Assembly: GCA_035606945.1 (NCBI GenBank)
Contig: DATNDR010000036.1
Coordinates: forward strand, 62,001-126,000
Direction of reading: 5' to 3'
From: GCA-003244245 sp035606945
Lineage (GTDB): Bacteria > Actinomycetota > Actinomycetes > Mycobacteriales > Pseudonocardiaceae
Length of the DNA: 64,000 nucleotides
In this document: piece after piece, positions 51,466 through 59,718 of the stretch
Numbering within the stretch: the first letter of the stretch is position 1
Layout of the letters: each line of letters starts with the position of its first letter
Made by a program: the position numbers and the translations under genes
The notes under the pieces: model-generated
What the model was told of the DNA's origin: nothing
The model's database searches: none
What the model saw: the letters and a program-made list of their open reading frames with translations, nothing else

Positions 51466-51755
51466 TCCTCGTTCCTTCGGACCTTGGCCAGCGCCAGCAA
51501 CAGCAGCAAGGGAAGGGCCACTGCGCCCACGGTCAGCTCGGACAGGGTGACGTCAGGCGCCTGAAAGACCATGAACAGCAGCGCCAGAAGGACCCCGTAG
51601 ATGCTGACCATGATGACCTGGCGGGTCGGGTCGCGGGCCAGCACGACCGCTGTTGCGCCCGCGGCGACCAGTATCAGAAGGCTCGCTTGCAGAGCTGCCA
51701 TCAGCCACAGTGGCGTGACCGTATAGGGACTGATCACCAAGGCGCCGTCGGTCAT
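51462..51755 (-). CDS. Mrp/Mbh subunit D-type, DUF4040
   Basis: The protein has 97 residues with three helices. The pattern DPTRQVIMVSIYGVLLALLF, then FQAPDVTLSELTVGAVALPL, is the MbhD/DUF4040 signature, equal to the C-terminal part of MrpA. It stands alone, without the NuoL-like MrpA body. Confidence 0.85.
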   Translation of the reverse strand: MTDGALVISPYTVTPLWLMAALQASLLILVAAGATAVVLARDPTRQVIMVSIYGVLLALLFMVFQAPDVTLSELTVGAVALPLLLLLALAKVRRNEE

Positions 51756-51764
51756 GACTTTTCC

Positions 51765-52091
51765 TCACCCTTTCCCACCGCTGTTGCCCCCGCGCCAGTC
51801 CCCGGTGTCCCGGATCCGGGCGGCCCTGATGGTGGCATGGCTTACCAACGGGCTGGCGACGGCGAGGAAGAACAGGGTAAGCCAGGTCTGCACGGTCTTC
51901 TCGGAATAGCCTTCCTGCACCAGCACGGCGAGCGCCACCAAGACTGGAGCGACGATCGCCATCGGGGTCAAGAAATGCAGCTTCTGGTAGATGTCCCGCA
52001 TCAGCAACACACCCAGCGACGAGGCCAGGACTAGCAGCACGGCCAAAGCGAGTAACACATCAACGAAGGCCTCCCTGATAATCACAGCCAA
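51765..52091 (-). CDS. mnhG: Mrp antiporter subunit G
   Basis: The protein has 108 residues with three helices. The pattern LLVLASSLGVLLMRDIYQKL, then HFLTPMAIVAPVL, is the PhaG/MnhG signature. It overlaps mnhF by 10 bases. Confidence 0.92.
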   Translation of the reverse strand: MAVIIREAFVDVLLALAVLLVLASSLGVLLMRDIYQKLHFLTPMAIVAPVLVALAVLVQEGYSEKTVQTWLTLFFLAVASPLVSHATIRAARIRDTGDWRGGNSGGKG

Positions 52092-52333
52092 CGCTCCAGA
52101 GCCCGCACGAAAACCAGCCCGCTGCCCAACAGCAGCACGGCCAGCAACACGGGTAACTCGAACTCAGCGGAACGCCCGAAGCCCTGGCACAACAGCACCA
52201 ACACCATGACCACGACGGAGCTGGTAGCTTCGTAGGCCACCACCGCCTCCATCAAACTGCCCCGCCAGGCGACGATCCCCAGGGGAATCACTGCCACGAG
52301 CATGCCGATGGCAGCAGCCACGAAAGCGCTCAC
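52082..52333 (-). CDS. mnhF: Mrp antiporter subunit F
   Basis: The protein has 83 residues with three helices; it ends VLLAVLLLGSGLVFVRALER. It overlaps mnhE by 4 bases and mnhG by 10. Its short length and position identify it as the F subunit. Confidence 0.88.
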   Translation of the reverse strand: MSAFVAAAIGMLVAVIPLGIVAWRGSLMEAVVAYEATSSVVVMVLVLLCQGFGRSAEFELPVLLAVLLLGSGLVFVRALERWL

Positions 52334-52857
52334 CGGCGTGCCTTCGGTGGCTGCTCGACGACCAACTGGTGGGCCACCAGGACATCACGCTCGGGGTCGA
52401 TACCCAGCGCCAGGGTGTTGGGCGCCACCGACGCCGCTGCCACCAACAGCGCGCGCCGAGTTGTACCCAACGCAGACTCATCCCCCCACGCGTTGTGCAT
52501 TTCCACAAATCCGCTAGCTGGCTGCTGCCCCGAGATCACTCGCCGCCACAGAACGACCAGCACGGTGACCGTGTCACGGAGCACCTGGCGCGGCAAACGG
52601 AAGGCGTGCCCTACCCATTTGATGCGGATACGGAATTCAGAGGCGGCCTGGTATTGGACCAGTTCGACGACGAAGGCGCTCAGGGCAGCGACCCCAGCCC
52701 CGACCAACAATTCTGCCAAACTAAACGAGTAATCCAGAACTACCCAGAAGGCCAGGAGGAACATCGACCACGCCAGCCATGACCGCACTCGCTCAGCCAA
52801 TGCGGCCTCTTGCTGCCGCCGGCGGGGACTGCCAACTCCGGCGACCGGGCCGCTCAT
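52330..52857 (-). CDS. mnhE: Mrp antiporter subunit E
   Basis: The protein has 175 residues. After a charged N-terminus it has two to three membrane helices (WLAWSMFLLAFWVVLDYSF) and a soluble C-terminal domain (TTRRALLVAAASVAPNTLAL, then GIDPERDVLVAHQLV). It is the first gene of the seven-gene operon E-F-G-DUF4040-(E'B)-C-D. Confidence 0.9.
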   Translation of the reverse strand: MSGPVAGVGSPRRRQQEAALAERVRSWLAWSMFLLAFWVVLDYSFSLAELLVGAGVAALSAFVVELVQYQAASEFRIRIKWVGHAFRLPRQVLRDTVTVLVVLWRRVISGQQPASGFVEMHNAWGDESALGTTRRALLVAAASVAPNTLALGIDPERDVLVAHQLVVEQPPKARR

Positions 52858-53424
52858 CTCGGGTACCGGCTGATCAGCGCCTGGCTCATGACCTCTTTAC
52901 CTCCTGCCGCCCGGGTGCCCGTCGGGGTGCCGATCGTCATCGAGTTGCCTGATCTTGTATAGCGGCCCCCGACACTGAACCGCTACTTCTGCCGCGGAAG
53001 GTTAATCCGGTGCGGTGCCGGCTGCAGGGCCATGGATGGATGGGCGAGTCGCCGGCCCGCCGAGGCGGATACCACGACCGGGTGCAACTCCGCTTCAAAA
53101 CCTCGCCGCTGGGTACACCGCTGGCGACAATCGAGCAAGGAGCACTTGGGTGATGACCAGGGGAATTGCCGGTATGCGGCACACGTGTCGGTCGGGACCC
53201 GGGGTGGACACGGTCCCTCCGCCCCCGGAGCCCGTACCGGATCCCCAGCCTGTACCGCCACCGCCCCCAGACCCCGTCCATCCGGAGCCGGAACCGTTCC
53301 CCGTGCCACCCCTCGAACCCCCGCCACCCCCACAACTTGACGTTGTCGTGCGGGGGTTGTAGCGCGCCGGTTTGGGGTATGCGGCCGGCGTCACTCGGGT
53401 CAGGACCCGCGGGGAGGACGCGCG
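52858..53424. other. Gene-poor stretch with a proline-rich candidate ORF
   Basis: No recognised gene. On the plus strand, 53153-53362 could encode a 69-residue peptide with a VPPPPEPVPDPQPVP repeat and some cysteine; the opposite strand reads Gly-rich in the same place, so which strand codes is unclear. A short hairpin (ACAAC..GTTGT flanked by CCCCC/GGGGG) ends it near 53356. Confidence 0.3.
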
Positions 53425-54597
53425 ATGAAGGCTGTGGTGTGGCAGGCGCCCGGACAGATCGATCTGGAAGAGGTACCCGATGCGCGAATCGAGCAGCCCG
53501 GCGACGCCGTGGTGCGGCTGACGATGAGCGCGATCTGCGGCACCGACCTACATATGGTGCGCGGCACGATGCCTGGCATGGTGCCCGGGACCGTGCTGGG
53601 CCACGAAGGCGTCGGCGTGGTCGAGGCGGTAGGCGACAATGTCCGCGGATTTGTACCCGGGGACCGGGTGGTGATCCCCTCGACGATCTGCTGCGGGAAC
53701 TGTGTCTACTGCCGCGCGGGGTACACCTCGCAGTGCGACAACGCCAACCCCAACGGGCCGGAGGCGGGCACCTCCTTCTTCGGTGGGCCGGAGTCGACGG
53801 GACCGGTCAACGGGCTGCAGGCGAGCTTCGCGCGGATCCCGTTCGCGGCGGCGAATCTCATCCCGCTGCCCGACGAGGTGACCGACGAGCAGGCGATCGT
53901 ACTGTCCGACATCTATCCCACCGCCTGGTTCGGCGCGGAGTGTGCCGAGGTGTCCGGCGGTGACACCGTGGCGGTCTTCGGCTGCGGCCCGGTAGGCCAG
54001 TTGGCGATCGCCTCGGCATGGCGGATGGGCGCGGGCCGAGTGATCGCGGTGGACAACGTGGCTGCCCGGCTGGAGTCGGCCCGATCTCAGCACGCCGAAC
54101 CAGTCCATTTCGGCAATGAGGATCCCGTCGCGGTGATCCGCGAGCTCACCGGGGGTACCGGCGCTGACCGGGTGATCGACGCAGTGGGCATAGATGCCCA
54201 CTCCGGCAGCGGCGAGCAACGCACAGACGAGATCAGCGAGGCTTCGGGCGGGGCAGGCACGGCGTGGGGACACGGCAGCGCTCCCTCGCAAGCCGCGCAA
54301 TGGGCTGTCGAGTCAGTGGCCAAGGCCGGCACCATCGGCATCATCGGTGTCTACCCGCCGACGATGCGGACGTGGCCGATCGGCGCCGCGATGAACAAGA
54401 ACCTCACGGTGAAGATGGGCAACTGCCCGCACCGAGCGATCATCCCGCAGCTGGTGAACCTGGTGGCCAGTGGCGTTGCCGACCCGGCGCGGCTGCTGAC
54501 CCAGATCGAGCCGATCGACGATGTGGTCGGCGCCTACCGCACGTTCGACACCCGTGAGCCCGGGTGGGTGAAGGTGGCGTTGGCTCCCGTGGCGTGA
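53425..54597 (+). CDS. Zinc-dependent alcohol dehydrogenase, glutathione-independent formaldehyde-dehydrogenase type
   Basis: The protein has 390 residues. The catalytic zinc site is GHEGVGVVEAVG after SAICGTDLHM. The structural zinc loop is TICCGNCVYCRAGYTSQCDN, and the NAD motif is GCGPVGQLAI. The cysteine-rich loop, together with the segment DIYPTAWFGAE, places it in the FDH-like MDR group. It stands alone, 37 bp before ctaD in the same direction, though a functional link is not obvious. Confidence 0.88.
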   Translation: MKAVVWQAPGQIDLEEVPDARIEQPGDAVVRLTMSAICGTDLHMVRGTMPGMVPGTVLGHEGVGVVEAVGDNVRGFVPGDRVVIPSTICCGNCVYCRAGYTSQCDNANPNGPEAGTSFFGGPESTGPVNGLQASFARIPFAAANLIPLPDEVTDEQAIVLSDIYPTAWFGAECAEVSGGDTVAVFGCGPVGQLAIASAWRMGAGRVIAVDNVAARLESARSQHAEPVHFGNEDPVAVIRELTGGTGADRVIDAVGIDAHSGSGEQRTDEISEASGGAGTAWGHGSAPSQAAQWAVESVAKAGTIGIIGVYPPTMRTWPIGAAMNKNLTVKMGNCPHRAIIPQLVNLVASGVADPARLLTQIEPIDDVVGAYRTFDTREPGWVKVALAPVA

Positions 54598-54634
54598 CCG
54601 AAGCCCCAATCGTGACTGCGTAGGGAGGTTTCCC

Positions 54635-56419
54635 GTGGCAGCTGTGCTACCTCTGCCCACTAAGCCCTTACCAAGCCCTAGCCATGCGCCGCTCGGCTCG
54701 CAGCTGCTGGCCTACCTGCGCACCACCGATCACAAGCAGATCGGCAAGCTCTATATCGTCACCACGTTCGGCTTTTTCTTGGCCGCCGGCGCGATGGCGA
54801 TGCTGATGCGCGCCGAGCTGGCGCGGCCAGGGCTGCAGTTTCTGACCACTGAACAGTACAACCAGTTGTTCACCATTCACGGCACGATCATGTTACTGCT
54901 GTATGCGACACCGACAGTGTTCGCGTTCGCGAACCTGATTATGCCGCTGCAGATCGGTTCGCCGGACGTGGCGTTTCCCCGGCTGAACGCCTTTTCCTAC
55001 TGGTTATTCCTGTTCGGCGGTGTCATGGTGGTGTCCGGATTCCTCACCCCGGGCGGCGCGGCGGATTTCGGCTGGTACGCGTATAGCCCACTGACCAGCG
55101 CCGCACACTCCCCAGCTGTCGGTGGGGACCTATGGATCATGGGATTGGTGGTGTCCGGCCTGGGCACCATCCTGGCCGCGGTCAACATGGTCACCACGAT
55201 CATCTGCCTGCGGGCTCCGGGCATGACCATGTGGCGAATGCCGATCTTTACCTGGAATATTCTGTTCACGTCCCTGCTGGTATTGCTTGCCTTCCCGATC
55301 CTGACCGCGGCGTTGCTGGGCTTGGAGGCTGATCGGCAACTGGGGGCGCACGTGTTCGATGCGGCCAACGGTGGGGCCGTGCTCTGGCAACACCTGTTCT
55401 GGTTCTTCGGGCACCCGGAGGTCTACATCGTCGCGCTGCCGTTCTTCGGCATTGTGACGGAGATCTTCCCGGTATTCAGTCGCAAACCACTCTTCGGTTA
55501 CAAGACCATGGTCTACGCCACCATTTCGATCACAATTTTGTCGATGCTGGTGTGGGCGCACCACATGTTCGCCACCGGTGCCGTGCTGCTGCCGTTCTTC
55601 TCGTTTACCACGTTCCTCATCGCCATACCTACCGGCATCAAGTTCTTCAACTGGATCGGCACGATGTGGCGAGGGCAGCTTACCTTCGAGAGTCCCATGC
55701 TGTTCTCGATCGGCTTTTTGATCACATTCCTGATCGGCGGCCTGACCGGGGTGCTACTGGCCTCACCGGCGCTCGACTTCAACCTGGAGGACACCTATTT
55801 CGTAGTGGCGCACTTCCACTATGTGCTCTACGGCACCATCGTGTTCGCAACCTTCGCCGGGCTCTACTTCTGGTTCCCGAAAATCACCGGCCGGATGCTC
55901 GACGAGGCGTGGGGCAAGTTCCACTTCTGGACCACGTTCATCGGGTTCCACCTCACGTTTCTGGTGATGCACTGGTTGGGCGCCGAGGGGATGCCCCGCC
56001 GGTACGCCGACTACCTGCCCACAGATGGCTTCACCACGCTGCACATGGTGTCCTCGGCTGGCGCATTCCTGCTGGGCGCTTCCACGCTGCCGTTCTTGTG
56101 GAATGTGTTCCGTAGCCTGCGCTACGGCGAGCAGGTCACGGTCGACGACCCGTGGGGATATGGCAACTCGCTGGAATGGGCCACCTCCTGCCCGCCGCCG
56201 CGGCACAACTTCACCGAACTACCCCGCATCCGCTCCGAGCGACCCGCGTTCGAACTGCACTACCCCGAGATGTCGCGTCGGATGCGCAAGGAGGCCTACG
56301 TCAACCCGTCAATCGGTCAGAAGGTGTACGGCACCCCCTCGGTGGTCGACAAGCGGCAGCGGACACACCGCGGCAGCGGTGCCGACACCGGGATGACCGA
56401 CGACCCACGCGGTCAGTGA
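54635..56419 (+). CDS. ctaD: Cytochrome c oxidase subunit I
   Basis: The protein has 594 residues with 12 membrane helices. The haem and copper ligands are visible: QLFTIHGTIMLLL (low-spin haem a), WFFGHPEVYIVALP and LVWAHHMFATG (CuB) and VVAHFHYVLYG (haem a3). The HPEVY tyrosine cross-link site is intact. No ctaC or ctaE is near, so this is an isolated copy of subunit I. The GTG start has GGAGG upstream. It ends 21 bp before the convergent qcrB stop. Confidence 0.96.
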   Translation: MAAVLPLPTKPLPSPSHAPLGSQLLAYLRTTDHKQIGKLYIVTTFGFFLAAGAMAMLMRAELARPGLQFLTTEQYNQLFTIHGTIMLLLYATPTVFAFANLIMPLQIGSPDVAFPRLNAFSYWLFLFGGVMVVSGFLTPGGAADFGWYAYSPLTSAAHSPAVGGDLWIMGLVVSGLGTILAAVNMVTTIICLRAPGMTMWRMPIFTWNILFTSLLVLLAFPILTAALLGLEADRQLGAHVFDAANGGAVLWQHLFWFFGHPEVYIVALPFFGIVTEIFPVFSRKPLFGYKTMVYATISITILSMLVWAHHMFATGAVLLPFFSFTTFLIAIPTGIKFFNWIGTMWRGQLTFESPMLFSIGFLITFLIGGLTGVLLASPALDFNLEDTYFVVAHFHYVLYGTIVFATFAGLYFWFPKITGRMLDEAWGKFHFWTTFIGFHLTFLVMHWLGAEGMPRRYADYLPTDGFTTLHMVSSAGAFLLGASTLPFLWNVFRSLRYGEQVTVDDPWGYGNSLEWATSCPPPRHNFTELPRIRSERPAFELHYPEMSRRMRKEAYVNPSIGQKVYGTPSVVDKRQRTHRGSGADTGMTDDPRGQ

Positions 56420-56440
56420 CGGAAATATCGAACGCCGGCC

Positions 56441-58078
56441 TCAGTGATCTCGGCGCGCCAATCCGTTGCCTCCGCCGCTGTCGCGGGCGTCTTGCATAGT
56501 TACTCCGCTGCCGTCCCGGGCGGCCTCCGAGGCTGCCGTCTCCTCCGGTGGGTCGGGGCGGTACAACGAACCTGGCAGCGGTTTGCCGGCTAGCCCCAGC
56601 TGGTTCATCCGCTGGGGCACCGGGGCTCCCTGATAATGCAGCGGGATCGGGTGATTGTGCTCGTCTAGGCCACCAAGCGGTTGGTGTACCTCAATGAACT
56701 CGCCGTGCGGCAGCCGCTTGATGATGCCCGTCTCAATCCCATGGTCGAGCAGTTCCCGGTCGTAGCGCTGCAGGCCGATGCAGATCCGGTAGGTCACGTA
56801 GTAGGCCAGCGGTGGTAGCAGTAACAGCGCGATGCGCGCCAGCCAGATGAACGCGTTGATCGACAGATGCAAGACGAACGCTATGACATCGTTGCCGCCG
56901 GAAATGAGCAGCACCAGGAAGAAGGTGATGGCCATCATGCCCAGCGAGGTACGAACCGGAGCGTCGCGAGGGCGCTGGAGCAAGTTGTGAGTGGCCTCGC
57001 TGTGGGTGAGCTTGCGTTCCAGCGCCGGATAGAACACCAACAGCATGCTCATGATCCCGGGAATCAGCACCACGGCCCAGAACACCGGCGGGATGTCGTA
57101 CCTGCCGAAAATGAAGATCTCCCACGGTGGGAACAGCCGCAGCAGGCCCTCGGTGAACCCCATGTACCAGTCCGGCTGCGACCCGGCCGAGACCTGCGCA
57201 GGATTGTAAGGCCCGTAGTTCCAGATCGGGTTGATCTGGAACAGCCCGGACATGATGGCAATCACCCCGACGTTGGTGATGAAGAAACCGGTGGACTTCA
57301 ACGCGAACGTGGGAAGGATGCGGACTCCGATGACGTTTCGCTCGGTCTTGCCGGGGCCGGGAAACTGGGTGTGCTTCTGGTACCACACCAGGGCCAGGTG
57401 CACGCCGATCAGCGCCGCCAGAAGCCCCGGGATCAGCAGCACGTGGGCGATGTACAGGCGCGGGCTGATCACACCGGTGCCGGGATACTCGCCGCCCCAC
57501 AACAGCCACTGCAGCCAGGTGCCGATCACCGGGATGGACATTACGATGCCGGATCCGATCCGCAGGCCGGTGCCGGACAGCAAGTCGTCGGGCAGGGAAT
57601 AGCCGATGAAGCCCTCCAGGATGCCCAGGATGAGCAACCCCACGCCCAGCGCCCAGGTGGTCTCCCGGGGTTTGCGGAAGGCTCCGGTGAAAAATGTGCG
57701 GAACATGTGCACCGTCATCGCCGAGACGAAGATCAGTGCCGCCCAGTGGTGGATCTGGCGGATGAACAGGCCGCCGCGCACGTCGAAGGACAGGTCCAGG
57801 GTGCTCTCGTATGCCTTGGACATCTCGATCCCGCGCAACGGGACGAATGAGCCCTGGTATCTGACTTCCGCCAACGACGGGTCGAAGTACAGCGCCAGGT
57901 AGGTGCCCGACAGCAGGAGCACGATGAAGCTGTAGAGGGCGATCTCCCCGAGCATGAACGACCAGTGGTTAGGGAAGACCTTGTTGATCTGGCGCCGCAG
58001 CCCGGACGCAAGATGGAACCGCTGGTCCAGCTCGTCGGCCGCCTCGGCCGCCCTGGCGGGCAGGTCTGGCTTGCCCAT
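56441..58078 (-). CDS. qcrB: Cytochrome bc1 complex cytochrome b subunit
   Basis: The protein has 545 residues. Haem b histidines lie in IHHWAALIFVSAMTVHMF and in the third and fourth helices (YIAHVLLIPGLLAALIGVHL). The quinol-oxidation motif is PDWY, the actinobacterial version of PEWY. The C-terminal 100 residues are a cytoplasmic extension typical of the family. No qcrA or qcrC is near. The ATG at 58078 follows GGGGAG; the longer frame from 58111 lacks a ribosome-binding site. Confidence 0.94.
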   Translation of the reverse strand: MGKPDLPARAAEAADELDQRFHLASGLRRQINKVFPNHWSFMLGEIALYSFIVLLLSGTYLALYFDPSLAEVRYQGSFVPLRGIEMSKAYESTLDLSFDVRGGLFIRQIHHWAALIFVSAMTVHMFRTFFTGAFRKPRETTWALGVGLLILGILEGFIGYSLPDDLLSGTGLRIGSGIVMSIPVIGTWLQWLLWGGEYPGTGVISPRLYIAHVLLIPGLLAALIGVHLALVWYQKHTQFPGPGKTERNVIGVRILPTFALKSTGFFITNVGVIAIMSGLFQINPIWNYGPYNPAQVSAGSQPDWYMGFTEGLLRLFPPWEIFIFGRYDIPPVFWAVVLIPGIMSMLLVFYPALERKLTHSEATHNLLQRPRDAPVRTSLGMMAITFFLVLLISGGNDVIAFVLHLSINAFIWLARIALLLLPPLAYYVTYRICIGLQRYDRELLDHGIETGIIKRLPHGEFIEVHQPLGGLDEHNHPIPLHYQGAPVPQRMNQLGLAGKPLPGSLYRPDPPEETAASEAARDGSGVTMQDARDSGGGNGLARRDH

Positions 58079-58169
58079 GATCTCTCCCCACCGCTCCCGC
58101 ACCGTTGCCACACGCCCGTCGAGCCCCGCCTCACGCGGCCCGGGATTACCCAGGCGCGGCCAGAACCAA

Positions 58170-59066
58170 TCAGCATCTTCGAGGAAGGCTGCAGCGGTTC
58201 ACCGTGACCTCGGTGCGGTCGCTGAGCACGCGCAACACGTCTAAGACACCCGGCACTGGGAGGTGGCTGCGGTAGCGCGCAAGCGCGGTCACCGCTGGGC
58301 GCAGTGCCTGCGCGTCGGGTATCCGCACCCGGTACAGCGGATGTCCGTGTGCGACGCACCAGCGTGCCACGTCGGCATCAAGGTCTGGGTCGAAACCGAA
58401 CTCCGCATCTGGCGACAAGCCGTCCGGTATCACGACGTCCCTCCACTGCGCTGGCAGCGGGCTGTGCCGCGAGCCGATGTGCAGCACGTGCCGCTGGCCC
58501 AACCGGGTGGTCGGCCACACGGACTCGTCGTGCAACAAGATCACTACTGTGCCGGTGGCCAGTGACGAATCGAGGAACCTGACGTAGGCAGCGGGGAGCA
58601 GGCGCAGCTTCGCACGCATCCGGGGCGCACCGGACACCGCGGCGGGACCAGACCACTCATCATGGCTCTGGTGCAGCGCGACCTCCGGGTTGCGGCCGTG
58701 GAAGGCGTCAGCTGCCTGGATGCCCAGGGCGCCCGCGGCGGGCAGCGACGACCAGCAACGCGGCTCCCACTGCAGCGGCAGCATGACCGTCTGGGGCAGC
58801 CAGGGCATCCGGGTGAGCGTGCATATCTGTGCCAGCGCAGCGTTCGTCGAGCCGATCACGACGCCGGGGTAGGCAACGCCCGGTCCGTGCCCGTAGTGCG
58901 CCGTGAACCAGCGGGCGAGGTCATCGACGTCGAGATTGGCAAGGTCCTGGACGGTCAGAGTTCGACGAGCATTGGCGCTCCCGGCCCGCCGGCGCTGTCG
59001 TGAGCGGCCCGGGATGGTCTCGGTAGCCGGTGGTGCGTTGTTGAGCCCGGCGGCGATGCGGCGCAC
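58170..59066 (-). CDS. Hypothetical protein, unrecognised
   Basis: The protein has 298 residues. Well-packed segments such as DLANLDVDDLARWFTAHYGH, VAYPGVVIGSTNAALAQICT and RFLDSSLATGTVVILLHDES suggest a real folded enzyme. I know no family. The Arg-rich first 35 residues may not be part of it, since the ORF has no clear ribosome-binding site. It could be a shortened copy of a longer protein. Confidence 0.5.
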   Translation of the reverse strand: MRRIAAGLNNAPPATETIPGRSRQRRRAGSANARRTLTVQDLANLDVDDLARWFTAHYGHGPGVAYPGVVIGSTNAALAQICTLTRMPWLPQTVMLPLQWEPRCWSSLPAAGALGIQAADAFHGRNPEVALHQSHDEWSGPAAVSGAPRMRAKLRLLPAAYVRFLDSSLATGTVVILLHDESVWPTTRLGQRHVLHIGSRHSPLPAQWRDVVIPDGLSPDAEFGFDPDLDADVARWCVAHGHPLYRVRIPDAQALRPAVTALARYRSHLPVPGVLDVLRVLSDRTEVTVNRCSLPRRC

Positions 59067-59151
59067 TCAATCGTCAGCATTGGCATCCACGTTTGCGCCG
59101 GTATCGACGAGGGCACCCGGTATCGCGCACCGCACCGGAAGGAGTCAGCAG

Positions 59152-59490
59152 ATGGCCGACACCGCGTTGCACGACGACGAACTGTGGGCCGAGTTCCACC
59201 GCGTGGTGAACATGTCGTCGCGCGAACTCGCTGATTGGCTGCGCACCCGGTCGGCAGGCCCGGAGGCCGAACGCGTCCCCGAGCGGGCCGGCACCCCGAC
59301 CGGGCAGCAGGTGCTCCACATCCTCGGCAAGCGCCGGACCGACCTCAACGCCCACGACTTACAGGTGATGCGCCGGGTGGTCCGGCGGGTGCACACCGAA
59401 CGCCGGGGCGATCGCGAGGCGATCGCAGGTTCGACGGGTTGGCGGCACCGGCTGATGTCGCTGGGCCACGACCCCCTCAAGCCAGCCTGA
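59152..59490 (+). CDS. DUF3140 protein
   Basis: The protein has 112 residues. The pattern LWAEFHRVVNMSSRELADWL, then LGKRRTDLNAHDLQVMRRVV, is the DUF3140 signature. GGAAGGAG lies upstream of the ATG. No function is known for the family; it begins the stress-protein cluster. Confidence 0.85.
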   Translation: MADTALHDDELWAEFHRVVNMSSRELADWLRTRSAGPEAERVPERAGTPTGQQVLHILGKRRTDLNAHDLQVMRRVVRRVHTERRGDREAIAGSTGWRHRLMSLGHDPLKPA

Positions 59491-59517
59491 AGCTGATCAT
59501 GACGGCCGCTGCCCTTA

Positions 59518-59703
59518 TTACGGCTGCTCGCCGCGATCTACCATCGGTTGGCGGGTGTTGAGCTCAGGGTCGTCGTCGGCCGGCGGCTCTGGGTCCTTCC
59601 ACTCCTCGGCGTGGGTCGGGCCGGTACCGCGGATCATGCCCTCGACGTCTTTTGCCAGCGCGTCGTCCCGGCGCGCCCCGTGCTTGTCGCTGCCTCGCTG
59701 CAC
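59518..59703 (-). CDS. Small hydrophilic conserved-type protein
   Basis: The protein has 61 residues. It is strongly acidic and Pro-rich, with GSDKHGARRDDALAKDVEGM and THAEEWKDPEPPADDDPEL. Such small hydrophilic proteins are frequent in actinobacteria and have no known role. It follows the eRF1-like gene by 15 bp on the same strand. Confidence 0.55.
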   Translation of the reverse strand: MQRGSDKHGARRDDALAKDVEGMIRGTGPTHAEEWKDPEPPADDDPELNTRQPMVDRGEQP

Positions 59704-59718
59704 TGAGTTCTCCTTCGG

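Noticed and set aside
53095..53394. Glycine-rich minus-strand frame at 53.1-53.4 kb
   Set aside because: It mirrors the proline-rich plus-strand frame; neither can be supported strongly, so only the region is noted.
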